A stretch of 64,000 nucleotides of DNA from Rattus norvegicus (GCF_036323735.1 NC_086031.1:34858725-34922724); one strand, 5' to 3'. Shown: positions 1 to 10,384, counted from the stretch's first letter. Translations and numbers: made by a program. Notes: generated by a model not told the origin, from the letters alone.

Positions 1-42
1 CTTTTTCTACACAAGTGTGTGTGCATGTTGCACCCTTGCACA

Positions 43-44
<2 letters not shown>

Positions 45-85
<41 letters not shown>

Positions 86-109
86 AGAGAGAGAGAGAGA
101 GAGAGAGAG
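45..109. repeat. (CA)n(GA)n compound microsatellite
   Basis: About 19 CA units run directly into about 13 GA units. The short frames open here are pure repeat translation. Confidence 0.97.
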
Positions 110-485
110 TCCTAGACCACATTCTGTCCTGTCTGACCTTCAGTTGCTCTGCCCTACTCACTCCAAGGAAAGAGACAGGGAAGAGACGGGGAGGGCAAGG
201 GTCTTCTAAAGATCAGTCAATTGTCTGTGATGCTCTCAGATATGCACGCCACCAATGAAAGCATGGGATGGGATTCCTCCACTGTGGTTTGGAAGAAGGA
301 GGGAAGGACCAGGTAGAGAACAGTGGACATATATAGGCAGACCACAGACACTTCATTAATTTGTCCAGTGTGACACATGGTCACAAGATTGGTGAAACCC
401 ATCTCCATGCAGAAGAAATATCTCAGCAACAGGAGTTCTGTGTGTCATAGCCAGGAAGCACACATACTGTGGTATGGTGCCCAAG
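110..485. other. Unique sequence, nothing recognised
   Basis: I see no repeat, conserved motif or plausible exon between the first microsatellite and the B3 element. Confidence 0.6.
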
Positions 486-635
486 AGACTGGAGAGATGA
501 TTCAGTGGCTAAGAGCACGCACTACTCTTGCAGAAGATCAGAGTTCAGTTCCCAGAACCTATGTCAGGTGGCTCATGACTGTGACTCCAGCTCCAGCAGA
601 TCCAGTATCCTCTTATGGTCTCCACTGGGTACTTG

Positions 636-689
<54 letters not shown>

Positions 690-690
690 G
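486..690 (+). mobile_element. B3-type SINE (B2 superfamily) with (CA)n tail
   Basis: The tRNA-derived head (GGAGAGATGATTCAGTGGCT) carries a Pol III A-box, followed by a B-box-like AGTTCAGTTCCCAG. The body has the B3 signature GACTCCAGCTCCAG. The 3' end has become a (CA)n tract at 637-687. Divergence indicates an old copy. Confidence 0.85.
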
Positions 691-805
691 ATATACACAT
701 ATGCATGCAACTTAAAAAGGAAACAAGTCTTAAAAACAAATGACCATCCAAGCAACCACTGAGGGTAACACTTCTTGAGGTACAGTGCCAGGAGCTACTT
801 GAAAT

Positions 806-807
<2 letters not shown>

Positions 808-852
<45 letters not shown>
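808..852. repeat. (CT)n microsatellite
   Basis: About 22 uninterrupted CT units. The flanking DNA at 691-807 and 853-970 is unique. Confidence 0.97.
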
Positions 853-854
<2 letters not shown>

Positions 855-966
855 TGCTTTGCTCCAGTTGTTGTGTGACAATGGGAACACACACAATCTG
901 TTTTCTACAAGGAGAGTCTAGGATAATAGCTACTACAGCTATGATGGGAAGTTGGACAGAAGACCA

Positions 967-970
<4 letters not shown>

Positions 971-1006
<36 letters not shown>

Positions 1007-1045
1007 CGCGCGCGTGCACGCCTGTCTGTCTGTCTGTCTATCTGT
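971..1045. repeat. (TG)n(CG)n(CTGT)n compound microsatellite
   Basis: TG units at 971-998 pass into about eight CG units at 998-1014 and then CTGT units. Alternating purine-pyrimidine DNA of this kind can adopt Z-DNA. Confidence 0.95.
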
Positions 1046-1073
1046 ATCTCTCATACTTTTTTAATATATAGTC

Positions 1074-1250
1074 TAGAGGGTTGTAGAGTCGACTCAGTGG
1101 TTAAAAACTCTGCTGCTCTTGTGAAGAGCCCAGGTTCGATTCCCAGCACCCACGTGGAGGCTCATCACTTCCTCAGGCACCAGGCACACATGTGGTATAC
1201 GGACATGTGTGCAGGCAAAGCACTCAGATGAATAAAATAAATCAAAAGAA
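1074..1250 (+). mobile_element. B3-type SINE
   Basis: tRNA-like head (GACTCAGTGGTTAAAAACTC), B-box GGTTCGATTCCCAG, the AGGCACCAGGCACAC body and a final AATAAAATAAATC tail match a B3 in plus orientation. Confidence 0.85.
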
Positions 1251-1306
1251 ATTTAACACAGTCTTGTGTATTCCAAGCTCACCTTGAATTCAGTATATAG
1301 CTTAAG

Positions 1307-1466
1307 AGGATAACACATTTCTGAACCTCCTGCCATTACCTCCCCAGTGCTGAGTTTACAAGCATGCACCACTATGCCCAGTTTACAAAGTCCTGGGGAT
1401 AGACCTCGGGGCTTTATGTGTGTTAGCCGAGGGCTCTGCCCACTGAGCTCCATCTCCAACCCAGTG
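1307..1466 (-). mobile_element. B4/ID_B1 composite SINE
   Basis: Read on the minus strand, an ID-like tRNA head (GGTTGGAGATGGAGCTCAGT) is followed by a B1-like right half. The plus strand shows the antisense B1 stretch GTTTACAAGCATGCACCAC. Confidence 0.75.
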
Positions 1467-1579
1467 TGCACTATCCTAAGCTGCACTGTACTTCAAGATG
1501 TGCGCTGCCATCCTCAGAATAGGACTCCAGTAAGAAAGACTCAGAATGTTCAGAAGAAGTGATCGAGGTCTCTGAGGTC

Positions 1580-1970
1580 AGTTGCATTTCTGTTGCTGTA
1601 CCCCTTGGCCAAAAGTAAATATAGGGAGGAAGAGATTATTTACTTACAATTCCATGACAATCCATCAATGAGAAGACACCAAGGCAGGAACTCACAGAAG
1701 CAAGTCACATCACACAGTCAACATCAGAGAAGCAAACACATCCTCATTTGCTTCCACTTAGTATCCAGCTAGCTTTCTCCCCTCTCATACCGTATGGGAA
1801 TCTGGGGCTGGGAATGGTGCAACACATAGCTGAATGGATCTTTCCACACCAGTCACCAATCAACACAGTCCCCCCACATATCAAACTGATAGAAATAGTT
1901 ACTCAACGGAGATGTTCTTCCCAGGTAGTTCTTCCTAGGTAGTAGCAAGTTGACAGAAATAACCAGCCTA
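1580..1970 (-). mobile_element. Solo LTR remnant, probably ERVL-MaLR-like
   Basis: Antisense copy of a common rodent repeat whose sense strand starts near a CTGGTTATTTCTGTCAACTT motif and ends in a TTGCTTTTGG-type region. Related copies lie at 9085-9400 and 53053-53442. No internal retroviral region is present. The subfamily is not assigned. Confidence 0.65.
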
Positions 1971-2384
1971 GAATCAAATATAAGTCCCTGGCTTCCTAAT
2001 CTCATTCTTTGCCATAGACTGAGCCTACATCTCACTCATCCCAAAGACAACCAGCAGTGAAAATTGTTGTGAGAAAACTGATGAAGCAAAGGGCCCGTGG
2101 TATAGCCCAGTGGTCTGTCTCCAAAGAAGGAAGAGTTATTCTCCTCTGTGTGTAGTTCTTACGTGTTAGGCTCCATGCAAAGAGAAGTTCCATCCCCTGC
2201 AAACGCTGTGCAAGCGTGCCCAACCGGCAACCCACAGGCCGCATGAGCCCCCCAGGCATAGTGAGGAATGTGACCTAACCCAAAAGCATAAACTTACTGA
2301 AAACATGAGTTTTATTTACAGGCATTTTGTTTTTAAATTTAATTATATTTTCATCTATTTATTTCGTGGGGGTCTTTAAGTGCA
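1971..2384. other. Unique sequence
   Basis: No recognisable repeat or exon. The end becomes T-rich next to the RSINE1 tail. Confidence 0.5.
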
Positions 2385-2600
2385 CATGTGTGTGGTATAT
2401 GTGTGTGGTATATGCACCTGCCTGCTTGCAGTGGTCCACATCTGTGTGTGTGCATGCAAAGGCCAGAGGATAATACCAGGTGTCCTGCTATATCATTCTC
2501 TACCTTATTCTTTAAAATAGGATCCCTGGAGCAGGACAGGCCACCAGCAATTCCCAGTGATTCTACAGTTTCCCTTCCCACAAAGGTGTCAGGACTATAG

Positions 2601-2665
<65 letters not shown>

Positions 2666-2825
2666 CACAGAGACACAGAGAGAGACAGAGACACAGAGAC
2701 AGAGAGACAGAGACACAGAGATACAGAGACAGAGACACAGAAAGACAGAGAGAGACAGAGACACAGAGAGAGAGGCAGAAAGACAGAGAGACAGAGACAA
2801 AGACAGACAGACAGACAGACAGACA

Positions 2826-2862
<37 letters not shown>

Positions 2863-2958
2863 ACAGAGACAGGCCTAGGTTTACATGGGTGTTGAGACCT
2901 GAATTCAGGTATGCATGCAGCAAGCACTCTCACCTACTGAGCCCTCTCTCCAGCCCTG
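2385..2958 (-). mobile_element. RSINE1 (B4 family) split by an internal microsatellite
   Basis: On the plus strand the antisense RSINE1 tail and body occupy 2385-2598. The antisense head (TACTGAGCCCTCTCTCCAGC) occupies 2873-2958. The intervening 270 bp is simple repeat grown from the middle of the SINE, at the position of its GGATTACAGGC segment. Confidence 0.8.
2600..2872. repeat. Complex (CA)(GA)(CAGAGA)(CAGA)(CA) microsatellite
   Basis: CA units, GA units, an irregular CAGAGACA hexamer/octamer field, CAGACAGA tetramers and CA again. All three frames on each strand stay open over long distances, which explains the long repetitive open frames here. Confidence 0.97.
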
Positions 2959-3335
2959 CAGGGTTGCTCATTTGTGTGTTTTTTAGGGTTTTTTTTGGGG
3001 GGGCGGGGCTTGTTTGCTTGTTTGTTTTTCCTGTAGCTTGTGTTGGTCATAAATGTGAACTTTATACACGGCAACATCATACTGCAGTGTCAGAACATGT
3101 CTCTGAAGGATATGAACACTAAAGTAATTAGTGCTAACACGTCACTGATTGGCTTGCACGCCTGAACTCAAGGAACCTTCAGGGACCATTGACAAGGCTG
3201 TGGATTTCAAGATGGAGAAACTGGTGTCCAGGCAAAGGAGAATTCTGCCCAGCCATGTGTGATGAGCAGATCTCAGACAGTGCTCTCTTATCTTATTCAT
3301 CCCTGAAGCCGTAGCCTGTGTGAATTTGTTTTCTG
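2959..3335. other. Unique sequence with G/T-rich patch
   Basis: A T-run, a G-run and GTTT units lie at about 2980-3025. The rest is unremarkable unique DNA. Confidence 0.5.
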
Positions 3336-3339
3336 TAGC

Positions 3340-3660
3340 TATGTCAGAATACCTGGGCAAACTTTGACTTAGTCTAGGAAGGGGCTTGTTTCAGACTAAA
3401 GAGATAGGATCCATTAGGACAGAGCAGAAGAAAGATGAGAACATGGAAGGAGGAATATGAGGCCAGCCTGGCAGTCAGAAAGTAGTGAGAACAGGAAGTA
3501 GAAACAGGCCATAAACCCTCCAAGTTTGCTCTCCAATGAACCTCTTTCTCCAGTGAGACTCCACCTCCGGAAGTTTCCCAGCCTTCCCAAATAGTGCCAC
3601 CAACTGGGGACACTTGAGCATGTGGGGGACATTTCACTTCCAAACCACAACACTACCTCC
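3340..3660 (-). mobile_element. LTR remnant, MaLR-like
   Basis: Antisense MaLR-type LTR. The segment GCCACCAACTGGGGAC, then CACTTCCAAACCACAACA at the end, recalls the sense start TGTTGTGGTTTGGAA. Confidence 0.6.
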
Positions 3661-3689
3661 AACACTTGTTCACCTATGTTGAGGTGTTT

Positions 3690-3893
3690 GCCTCTCCCTG
3701 AGCCTGGAACTTGCCTGTCATCTCAGTCAGTCTAATGAGGCTGTTTTCTATAGAGAGCCCATGTTTCTGCCTCCCACATGTGGGAATTACAGACTGGCTG
3801 CCATTCCATCCGGCTTACATGGCTTCTGACCCAGACTCTGGTCCTTACACTGGCAAGGCAAATGGTTTACACTCTGAGACATCTCCCAAGCCC
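3690..3893 (-). mobile_element. RSINE1-like SINE
   Basis: The antisense body contains TGGGAATTACAGACTGGC. The antisense tRNA head is the segment ending CTCCCAAGCCCTG. Confidence 0.65.
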
Positions 3894-3899
3894 TGTCAA

Positions 3900-4125
3900 T
3901 GAGCTTCTCTCCCTTACTTTTTGGAAAGGATGTCTTTCACTAGACCTGGGGTTCACTGATCTGGTTAAGCTGACGACAAGTCAGGGAGCCCCAGGGACTA
4001 CCTTCCCACTGCTGGAATTACAGGTGCATATCTCCACACAGCTTTTTTATGTGGGTGCTGGGGACTGACTTCTGGGCCTCAAGTTTGCACAGCAAGCTCT
4101 TTACCAACTTAGCCTTCTCCCCAGT
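3900..4125 (-). mobile_element. RSINE1 SINE
   Basis: Clearer antisense copy: CTGGAATTACAGGTGCATAT, then TTTTTTATGTGGGTGCTGGG, then the head AGCCTTCTCCCCAG. It lies tandem with the preceding SINE in the same orientation. Confidence 0.8.
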
Positions 4126-4711
4126 TTCTCCCTTTATTTTAATGTGGATTGAAGTCCACCGGCTGCTATAAATATACCAGAGCTGTGACAATAGGAAGGC
4201 AAGCTTATGGTCACATGTCCTTCCTGACCACAGCACAACTTGCTGAAGAGGTAACGGGGGAGCCCAGGAGAAGGCGCATATTGCTATGTTGTGGGAAGAA
4301 TTAATAACCAGACACCCTTCCCACATTGCCAATGTCATATCATGCTGGCACCTAATCAACACTTTGAAGCATTAGCATTGTTTTAATCATTCTCCTATTG
4401 GAGAACAAATGTTGCATGTATAATTACACTGCTGCATTGTACTGTACAAATAACCATGTAATGACATCGTCAGAATTTCTTGGTTCTTCATGGTAATGCC
4501 AAGTATAATTACCATGTAATCTGCCGAGAGCAAACAAGGTTGTAATTATTCTGTAATCCAATCTAATTATGGGGCAACGGGATTGTTATTTGTGTTTTGA
4601 AGGAAAATATACTTGCAAAGAGAAGGAAAGGAAATGCATTCTCCTTAGTTAGGGGGGGCACATCAGTCCAGTGTTCAACACACTACCATCTGCTTTGACA
4701 GTATAGACTTT
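4126..4711. promoter_or_regulatory. Repeat-free AT-rich block, candidate conserved enhancer (core 4375-4640)
   Basis: The core is AT-rich, transposon-free and has several homeodomain-type TAATTA/ATAATTAC sites (near 4420, 4505, 4543 and 4564), plus TGTAAT/CATGTAAT words. This composition resembles vertebrate developmental enhancers, but no alignment was possible, so function is inference. Confidence 0.35.
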
Positions 4712-4890
4712 CTTAGGAAGTTAAGGTATGGAGCCATCTTTGGAAGATCAAGAATTGGGGTCATTTGTAGATGGTCAAGATTGTGAGTCATCTTTGGAAG
4801 GTCAAAGTTTAGGACCAGTTTTAGAAGGAAAAGTTTGCGGACCATCAAGTTTAGGGGTCAACTTTTAAAGGCCAAGGTGTAGGGCCATTA
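4712..4890. repeat. Degenerate 26-28-bp minisatellite
   Basis: Six to seven diverged head-to-tail units of roughly GTCATCTTTGGAAGGTCAAG plus a TTTAGG-like end. The best units start near 4732, 4760, 4786, 4814 and 4858. The unit near 4841 is shortened. Confidence 0.7.
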
Positions 4891-5224
4891 TCTCCAGTGT
4901 TGATCCTGGGTTCATGGGGTAAAGACCGCAAGGAGAAATTAGAACAGGAAGTAGAAAAGCAAACATGGGTTGGGGGATGGGATAGGCCATTTCTCCCAAA
5001 TGTGTCTTCTTCAACATCCTGTACTATGCCTCTGACCCAGGCCTAGAACAAGAAAATCACATCAATGGGAATAAGTCCACTCAATCAATCAGCAGCTATA
5101 TTTCCCCACTCTGAGCCTTCTCTAGTAGACACATGGTTGATACAAGGTTGAGTGTGACTTGATAGAAACAAGACAAAAGATTGAACTCAAGGAAAGTGGG
5201 AAGGTGTCAGGGAGTGCTGAATGA
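4891..5224. other. Unique sequence
   Basis: No repeat or exon signature recognised. Confidence 0.5.
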
Positions 5225-5492
5225 AGGCAAATTGATGGCTTTCCAGGGCTTCTGTAACAGTGCAGTGGCCTGGAACAAGAGAAACATGTTGTCACTCTGT
5301 TCTGGAGGCTGGACGTCTTGAGTTGAAATGGCAGCAGAGCCATAGTCTCCAGAAGGTTCTAGTAACAAATCCTTCTAGCCTCTTGCCTCCTCTACACTGA
5401 TCTGTAGCCTCTGGGGTCCTTGGTTTGTAACTATGGAGCCAAGTTTCTGCCTCTGTCTTTGGGACACATTTTGAGTGTGTTACTTCATAATG
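5225..5492 (-). mobile_element. Ancient MLT1-like LTR remnant
   Basis: The stretch reading GGCTTCTGTAACAGTGC, then TCTGTTCTGGAGGCTGGA, and finally CCTTGGTTTGTA matches the antisense MLT1/MST pattern (GGCTGCTGTAACAAA, CAGTTCTGGAGGCTGGA). Confidence 0.55.
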
Positions 5493-5504
5493 CATTCTTT
5501 TCTT

Positions 5505-5695
5505 TAAAAATTATAAATTTTATTCAGTATTACTGGGTGCATATGTGAGCGATGTGTATTTGGGCTGTGCATGCCATGACGGTCAGAGGTGGGAATAAGA
5601 GGATCTCTTTTTCTTCTCACAGTGTTACGTGGGTTCTGAGGTCACCATGTTTGTACAGCAAGTGCCTTTACCCATGAACCATGCTCTTTTTTTAA
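5505..5695 (-). mobile_element. B3/B2-family SINE
   Basis: Antisense SINE: A/T-rich tail at left, then GGTCAGAGGTGGGA, and a degraded head TTTACCCATGAACCATGC (usual form TTTACCCACTGAGCCAT). Confidence 0.65.
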
Positions 5696-5865
5696 AATAA
5701 AAGGCTTAGTGTAAGCTTTAATATTGGTGTTTTCTGTGTGGGCATTGGCCATCTCAGATTAAGAACTCACTTTTGTTCAGAATAAGCTCACTAGATAATT
5801 GCATATGCCACAACATGTTCCATTAAGTTTACATTTAGACATCCTGGGCATAAGACATCAACAAC

Positions 5866-6066
5866 TTTCTTTAGACAAAGTCTCACAAGACTCGGGTGGC
5901 CCTCAGGCTCACTGTGAAGGCAAGAATTGATCCTTCTGCCTCTACTACCTGAGTGCCTAGATAGAAACATCCTCAAAACATGTAGTTTAAAAGGGGCTGA
6001 AGGTCAAGTTCAGGGCTTTGTGTCTGCTAGGCAGTCGCTGCAGCAGCTGAGCCACACCCCCAACCC
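5866..6066 (-). mobile_element. B4/ID_B1 SINE
   Basis: An antisense B1 half (GACAAAGTCTCACAAGACTC to GAGTGCCTAG) is followed by an antisense ID head ending GCCACACCCCCAACCC. Confidence 0.7.
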
Positions 6067-6690
6067 AGGACACCAGCAAAGCTGCTTGGAGGGCGCTCTA
6101 ATTTAGATTCTAATGGCAGCCCATACCCCAAAGCCTGTGTATTGAAAATGTTAGCCACCAGCCTGACACAGTTTGACAGCAGAAGAGCCCTTAGAACAGT
6201 GGTTCTCAACCTTCCTAATGCTTCAGCCTTTTAATACAGTTTCTCATGTTGCAGCGACACTCCCCCAATTATAAAATAATTTCCAACGCTACTTCATAAT
6301 AGTAATTTCACCACTCTTATAATTACTAATGTAAATATGTGTTTTCTGATAGCCTAAGATGAACCCTGTGAAGGGACTGTCCAAGACCAAAAGGAGTCAG
6401 GCTCTATGGGTTGAGAACCACTGCTCTAGAACATAGGATCTAGTTGAGGGAGGATCACCAGCAGTGTGTCCTTAAAGAAAATATTGGGACCCCTTTTTCA
6501 TTTCTTTCTTCTCCATGCTGCCTCAGACACAAAGCAACAGAACCAATCAACAGGATTGAGCAACCATGGGCTAGCATCTCTGAAGCTGTAAGACCAAGCA
6601 AACATCCCTTTTTCTGAATTCATTATCTTGGCTACCTTATTATAATATAACCCTATGGTGTAAGGATACATAATCCAGCCCGTAACAGGA
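6067..6690 (+). mobile_element. Degraded MaLR-like LTR, host of the URR1 insertion
   Basis: The left piece (6067-6196) and right piece (6424-6690) together resemble the two halves of a plus-strand MaLR LTR; CTGTAAGACCAAGCAAAC recalls CTGTGAGCCAAAATAAAC. The split is explained by the hAT element between them. Divergence is high, so the assignment is tentative. Confidence 0.4.
6197..6423. mobile_element. URR1 non-autonomous hAT-Charlie DNA transposon, complete
   Basis: 227 bp bounded by perfect 15-bp terminal inverted repeats CAGTGGTTCTCAACC and GGTTGAGAACCACTG. Flanking 8-bp sequences CCTTAGAA (6189-6196) and CTCTAGAA (6424-6431) match at 6 of 8 positions, as expected for an aged hAT target duplication. 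It encodes no transposase. Confidence 0.93.
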
Positions 6691-6774
6691 ACCATTTATT
6701 AACACCTGCATTTGGCATCCATCTACTAGGCATCTAATATGTACCTTGCATGTGCTATATCCTATTTTTTCTTT

Positions 6775-7069
6775 TGTATATGTGTGTGTTCATGTGCATA
6801 CACATATGTGTGCATGCATGAGGAAGCAGGCATCCGTATCAAATGTCTTTCCTTGGGTTCCCACCACCTTGGTTTCTGAGATAGGGCTCTCACTTGCCAG
6901 GAGTTCACAGATTAGCTACCTGGCCAACAAGCCCCCAGGATTTACCTGTCTTCCACGTCCTTTTCCAAGCGTGGCTTTTATTTATTTTTTAATGTGGGTG
7001 CTATGAGTCTGAACTTGGCTCTTAATGCTTATTCAGCAATGACTTTCCAACTGAGCCATGTTCCTGGCC
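6775..7069 (-). mobile_element. RSINE1/B4 SINE
   Basis: TG/CA-rich tail at left, GAGATAGGGCTCTCACTTGC in the middle, AATGTGGGTGCTATGAG and a degraded antisense head CCAACTGAGCCATGTTCC. Confidence 0.75.
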
Positions 7070-7094
7070 CTGTCTTTTATTTTTTTTAAAAATT

Positions 7095-7285
7095 AAATCT
7101 TCTGCGGATGGAGAGCTGTCTGGGTGGTTTTCTAGAGGACCCAAGTTCAAGATCCAGCATCTACACAGCAGCTTGCAACTGTAGCTCCCAAGGGCTCTGA
7201 CACCCTCTTTGGGCTCCAATAGGCTCCAGGTATGTACACAGACATTCAAAAAAAAAACACCCATATGCACACAAAATAAGCAAAC
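7095..7285 (+). mobile_element. B3-type SINE
   Basis: Body CAAGTTCAAGATCCAGCA and CTCTGACACCCTCTTTGGGC, ending in an A-run and CACACAAAATAAGC tail. Confidence 0.75.
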
Positions 7286-7329
7286 AAATAATTTTTAAGT
7301 CCTTAAAATAATTTTTCTATTTTTAATTT

Positions 7330-7537
7330 CACTTTTTAAAATATTTACTTATTTCATACATATGGGCATTTTGCCTATCTGTATGTCTATGTACCACACA
7401 CATGCCTGCTGCTCCTAGAAGCCAGAAGAGACCATCAACTCCCTGGGATTACAGATTTGTGAGCTGTCATGCAGGTGCTGAGAACTGAACCCATGTCCTC
7501 TTGAAGAAAAGCCTGTGGTCCTCTCCAGCCCCAACAC
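7330..7537 (-). mobile_element. B3-type SINE
   Basis: Antisense copy beginning with the T-rich tail TATTTACTTATTTCATAC, through GGGCATTTTGCCTATCTG, and ending at the antisense head GTCCTCTCCAGCCCC. It is inverted relative to the B3 just upstream. Confidence 0.8.
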
Positions 7538-7834
7538 CTTCTTTACTGAAGATTTATTATATGAACAATTTGTATGCCCTCCCTGAAGCCTTTCAGAATT
7601 CTGCCAGGTAGAGACTATTACATTATTTTGCATGTCAATAGACTACGACTAAGCTTAATTGACTCAGGGTCAAGCTAGGACCTGACGCCAAATAGTCAAA
7701 CTCCAAGGTCTGTGCTGTAAGCTTCATAGAAAGCCTTTGCTAAGCACAGCACTGTACTGGGACACCTACAGACAGTTATCAGAAGAGGTGAAGAAAGTCC
7801 AGCTCCTGTGAAAGGTTTAAGAGGGCAACACTGT
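7538..7834. other. Unique sequence
   Basis: No recognised repeat; an ATTTTGCAT octamer-like word lies near 7625. Confidence 0.5.
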
Positions 7835-8447
7835 ACTGTAAACGAAAAGTTCTTGAAGATGCTTCCTCTGAGAGTAGATGGGAGCCGGGAATGTGTGCCC
7901 TTACCCACAGCCAGACATTATGTGGAGAAAGAGTCTAAACTGGAGGTCTCCATTAGATGTCACCTCCTCTCAGAGATTTCTCAGAAGATGGGAAAGAAAG
8001 ACTGTAGGAGTCAGAGGGGACTGAGAACACCAGGAGAACATGGTTCACTGAATCATCTAAGCAGGGCTCACATGGGCTCACAGAGACTGAAATGGCAAGC
8101 ATTGTGTCTGCCTGGCTCTGTGTAGGCCCTCTACATATATGCTATGGCTGTTAGCCTGGTGTTTTTATGGAACTCCTAACTGTGGGAACAACTGTATCTG
8201 ACTCTTTTGCCTGCTCTTGGGGCTCTTTTCCTCCTATTGGGTTGCCTTGTCTAGCCTCAGTATGAGGGCTTTACCTCGCCATATTGTACCTTGCTTTGTC
8301 CTGTTTGGCTGTAGTCTTTTGGAGACCTGTTCTTTTCAGAAAAGGAAACTGAGGGGGAGTGCACCTGGGGCAGAGGGGAGGGGGGAACTGAGAGAAGTGA
8401 AGAGAGGAGAAACTGTGGTTGGATGTATTGGATGAGAGAAAAATCTA
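7835..8447 (+). mobile_element. Lx-type LINE-1 3' UTR fragment
   Basis: Plus-strand old murine L1 3' UTR: ACCCACAGCCAGACATTATG, then TGACTCTTTTGCCTGCTCTT, then CTCCTATTGGGTTGCCTTGT, ending in a G/A-rich tract. No ORF2 sequence remains. Confidence 0.8.
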
Positions 8448-8454
8448 TTTTTAA

Positions 8455-8895
8455 AATGTTTTTCAATGTATTTATTGTTCTTCTCTCATATAGAACGTCC
8501 TGGCTGCTGTTGCCCTCCCTCTCTCCTCTCTTCCTACTCTCTCCCCTCACACACCATCTCTCTTGTTCAGATGCACTTCTCTTCCACTTCCCTTCAAAAG
8601 GGAGCAAGCCTCCTAGGGAAATCAACAAGGCATGGCATAACAAGGTACACTAAGACTAGATGTACATCCTCATATCAAGGCTAGTTGAGGTATCCAGTAG
8701 GAGGAAAAGGGTCTCTAAGGCAGGTGAAAGAGTCTGAGTCAGCCCCTGTTCTCACTGTTAGCAGTCCCACAAGAACACCCAGTTATACAACCATAACATA
8801 TGCTGAGGATCTCAGTCAGATCCATACAGGCTCCCTTGGTTTTTGCTTCAGCCCCTATGGGTCCTAGTTAGTTGGAGGAGAATCTCTTTTCCATG
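8455..8895 (-). mobile_element. Lx-type LINE-1 3' UTR fragment, inverted
   Basis: The reverse complement reads the same landmarks as the preceding copy: GACTCTTTCACCTGCCTTAG, TCCTCCTACTGGATACCTC, and CATATGTTATGGTTGTATAA. The two copies are tail to tail. Confidence 0.8.
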
Positions 8896-9084
8896 AAAAT
8901 AAAAAGAGTTCTCTGAAACTGGGCATCCAGGGAGCAAGTAAAAATTGGGAAGGGGGAAGAGTTAGGGACGAACAGGGGACAGACAGAATTTCATAATGGG
9001 AGAACCTATCTGATCACACCAAATGCTTCCAATCTAACCCAGAGGGTTTGCTGAGATTAGTACTAAGAATGGAAGAATGATTCT
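8896..9084. other. Unassigned sequence
   Basis: A-rich start, then unremarkable sequence between two mobile elements. Confidence 0.4.
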
Positions 9085-9400
9085 ATTTCAGCTTGCAAGC
9101 TGCAGTCCATTATTGAAAGAAGTCGAGTCAAGAACTCCAGGCAGGAACTCAAAGCAGAAGCCATGGAACCATGCTGCTTCCTGGCTCACTCGCAGGCTCA
9201 TGACTTTTATATAACCCAAGACCACACGCACAGGAAATGGATGGCCCACAGTGGTCTGGGCCTCCAACAGCAATTCATAATCAATACAGTGCCCCACAGA
9301 TATGCCCTTAGTGGCTCTGATCAGAGAGATACTTCGGTTGAGAAGGATTCTCAGGTGACTCCAGGCGGTATCAAGTTGATAGTTAAATCTAACTGGGACA
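9085..9400 (-). mobile_element. Solo LTR remnant, MaLR-like
   Basis: Same family and orientation as 1580-1970: AACTCAAAGCAGAAGCCATG and CAGTGCCCCACAGATATGCC are shared landmarks of the antisense element. It ends near ATCAAGTTGATAGTT. Confidence 0.7.
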
Positions 9401-10074
9401 TTAGTTGTGGGCCTTCCGTATGACACCAGTGGAGAATGAGGCACACTTTCTTTTCTTCTTCACTTCAAGGTCTGTCTGTCTCAGAAACTTGCTTTGGGAA
9501 GAGGCTATAGTTATATAGTCTTAGACGGAGTGTAAATTCTTTAGGGACTGTCTTGTTGGGTTGGTTGATGCTGGTGTTGGCTGTCTTCTAATCTAAAATC
9601 AAACAATCATCACTGCTCAGAAATTAATCTCCTGTAAAACAAGATGAAAAGTTGCTCGGTGAGGCGATATTTAAAGGCCAACAAACAGAGACATGCCTTT
9701 GCCCCCCACTTCTATAATTTTGTTTCTGGATAAAGTTCAAACACCTGATTTGTGAATGATGTGAAGACTTTCATGGCTGATCTCGTGAGGTGATGCTTTT
9801 GATGAAAAGTGTAGAAGTGTTTAGAGTTTAAGGCAGGAGGCACGGAGTATGAGCCCATGTGTTTATCAAACACAGCACAAAAGGCAGATGGTTGCCTGTG
9901 GTGCAATTTCAAAGGGAGTGGTAGGGCCAAAAGAGATTGTTTAATTAGGAAATGTCAAGGGAAGAGAGCCAAGAGCCCTTCACCAGAGTTTTCCTATAAA
10001 ACTGGTATTTATCCTTAACACAATGTGGCACTGATTTCATTTGGAATATTCTGTAAGATTTGATGAGACATATA
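9401..10074. other. Unique sequence, repeat-free
   Basis: Nearly 700 bp without transposons, moderately AT-rich. No splice-flanked open frame is visible. Confidence 0.5.
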
Positions 10075-10230
10075 TCCCTTCCTCTTCCTCATGATCACTA
10101 CAGCATGCTATGGGACAAGTTACCATTTTGACAGAAAAGGAAATGAAGGCTCAGAGAGGTTACATAGCTGCTCTTATCATTGGTGTGGAAAAAAGCCACT
10201 TAAGGGAGGAAGGATTGATCTTCACTTAAG
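10075..10230 (-). mobile_element. MIR SINE fragment
   Basis: ACCATTTTGACAGAAAAGGA and AGGCTCAGAGAGGTTACATA match the antisense MIR core (ACAGATGAGGAAACTGAGGC, AGAGAGGTTAAGT). MIR predates the mammalian radiation. Confidence 0.65.
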
Positions 10231-10384
10231 GTTTGAAGATACAGACTATCATTGCAGGGAAGTCATGGCAGCAGGAGTGTAAGGCAGTTAGACACATTGT
10301 ATCTAAGGTCAGGAAGCTTAGCAGTGAATGCTTGTGCTCAGCTTGCTCTCTTCTCTGTATTCAAGGCGGGACCCCAGATATGCC

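Noticed and set aside
2351..2933. Long open frames on both strands around 2.4-2.9 kb
   Set aside because: They translate CA, GA and CAGA repeats; repeats without stop codons stay open in all frames.
4712..4890. CRISPR-like array with 27-bp units
   Set aside because: Units are contiguous and degenerate, with no unique spacers between them.
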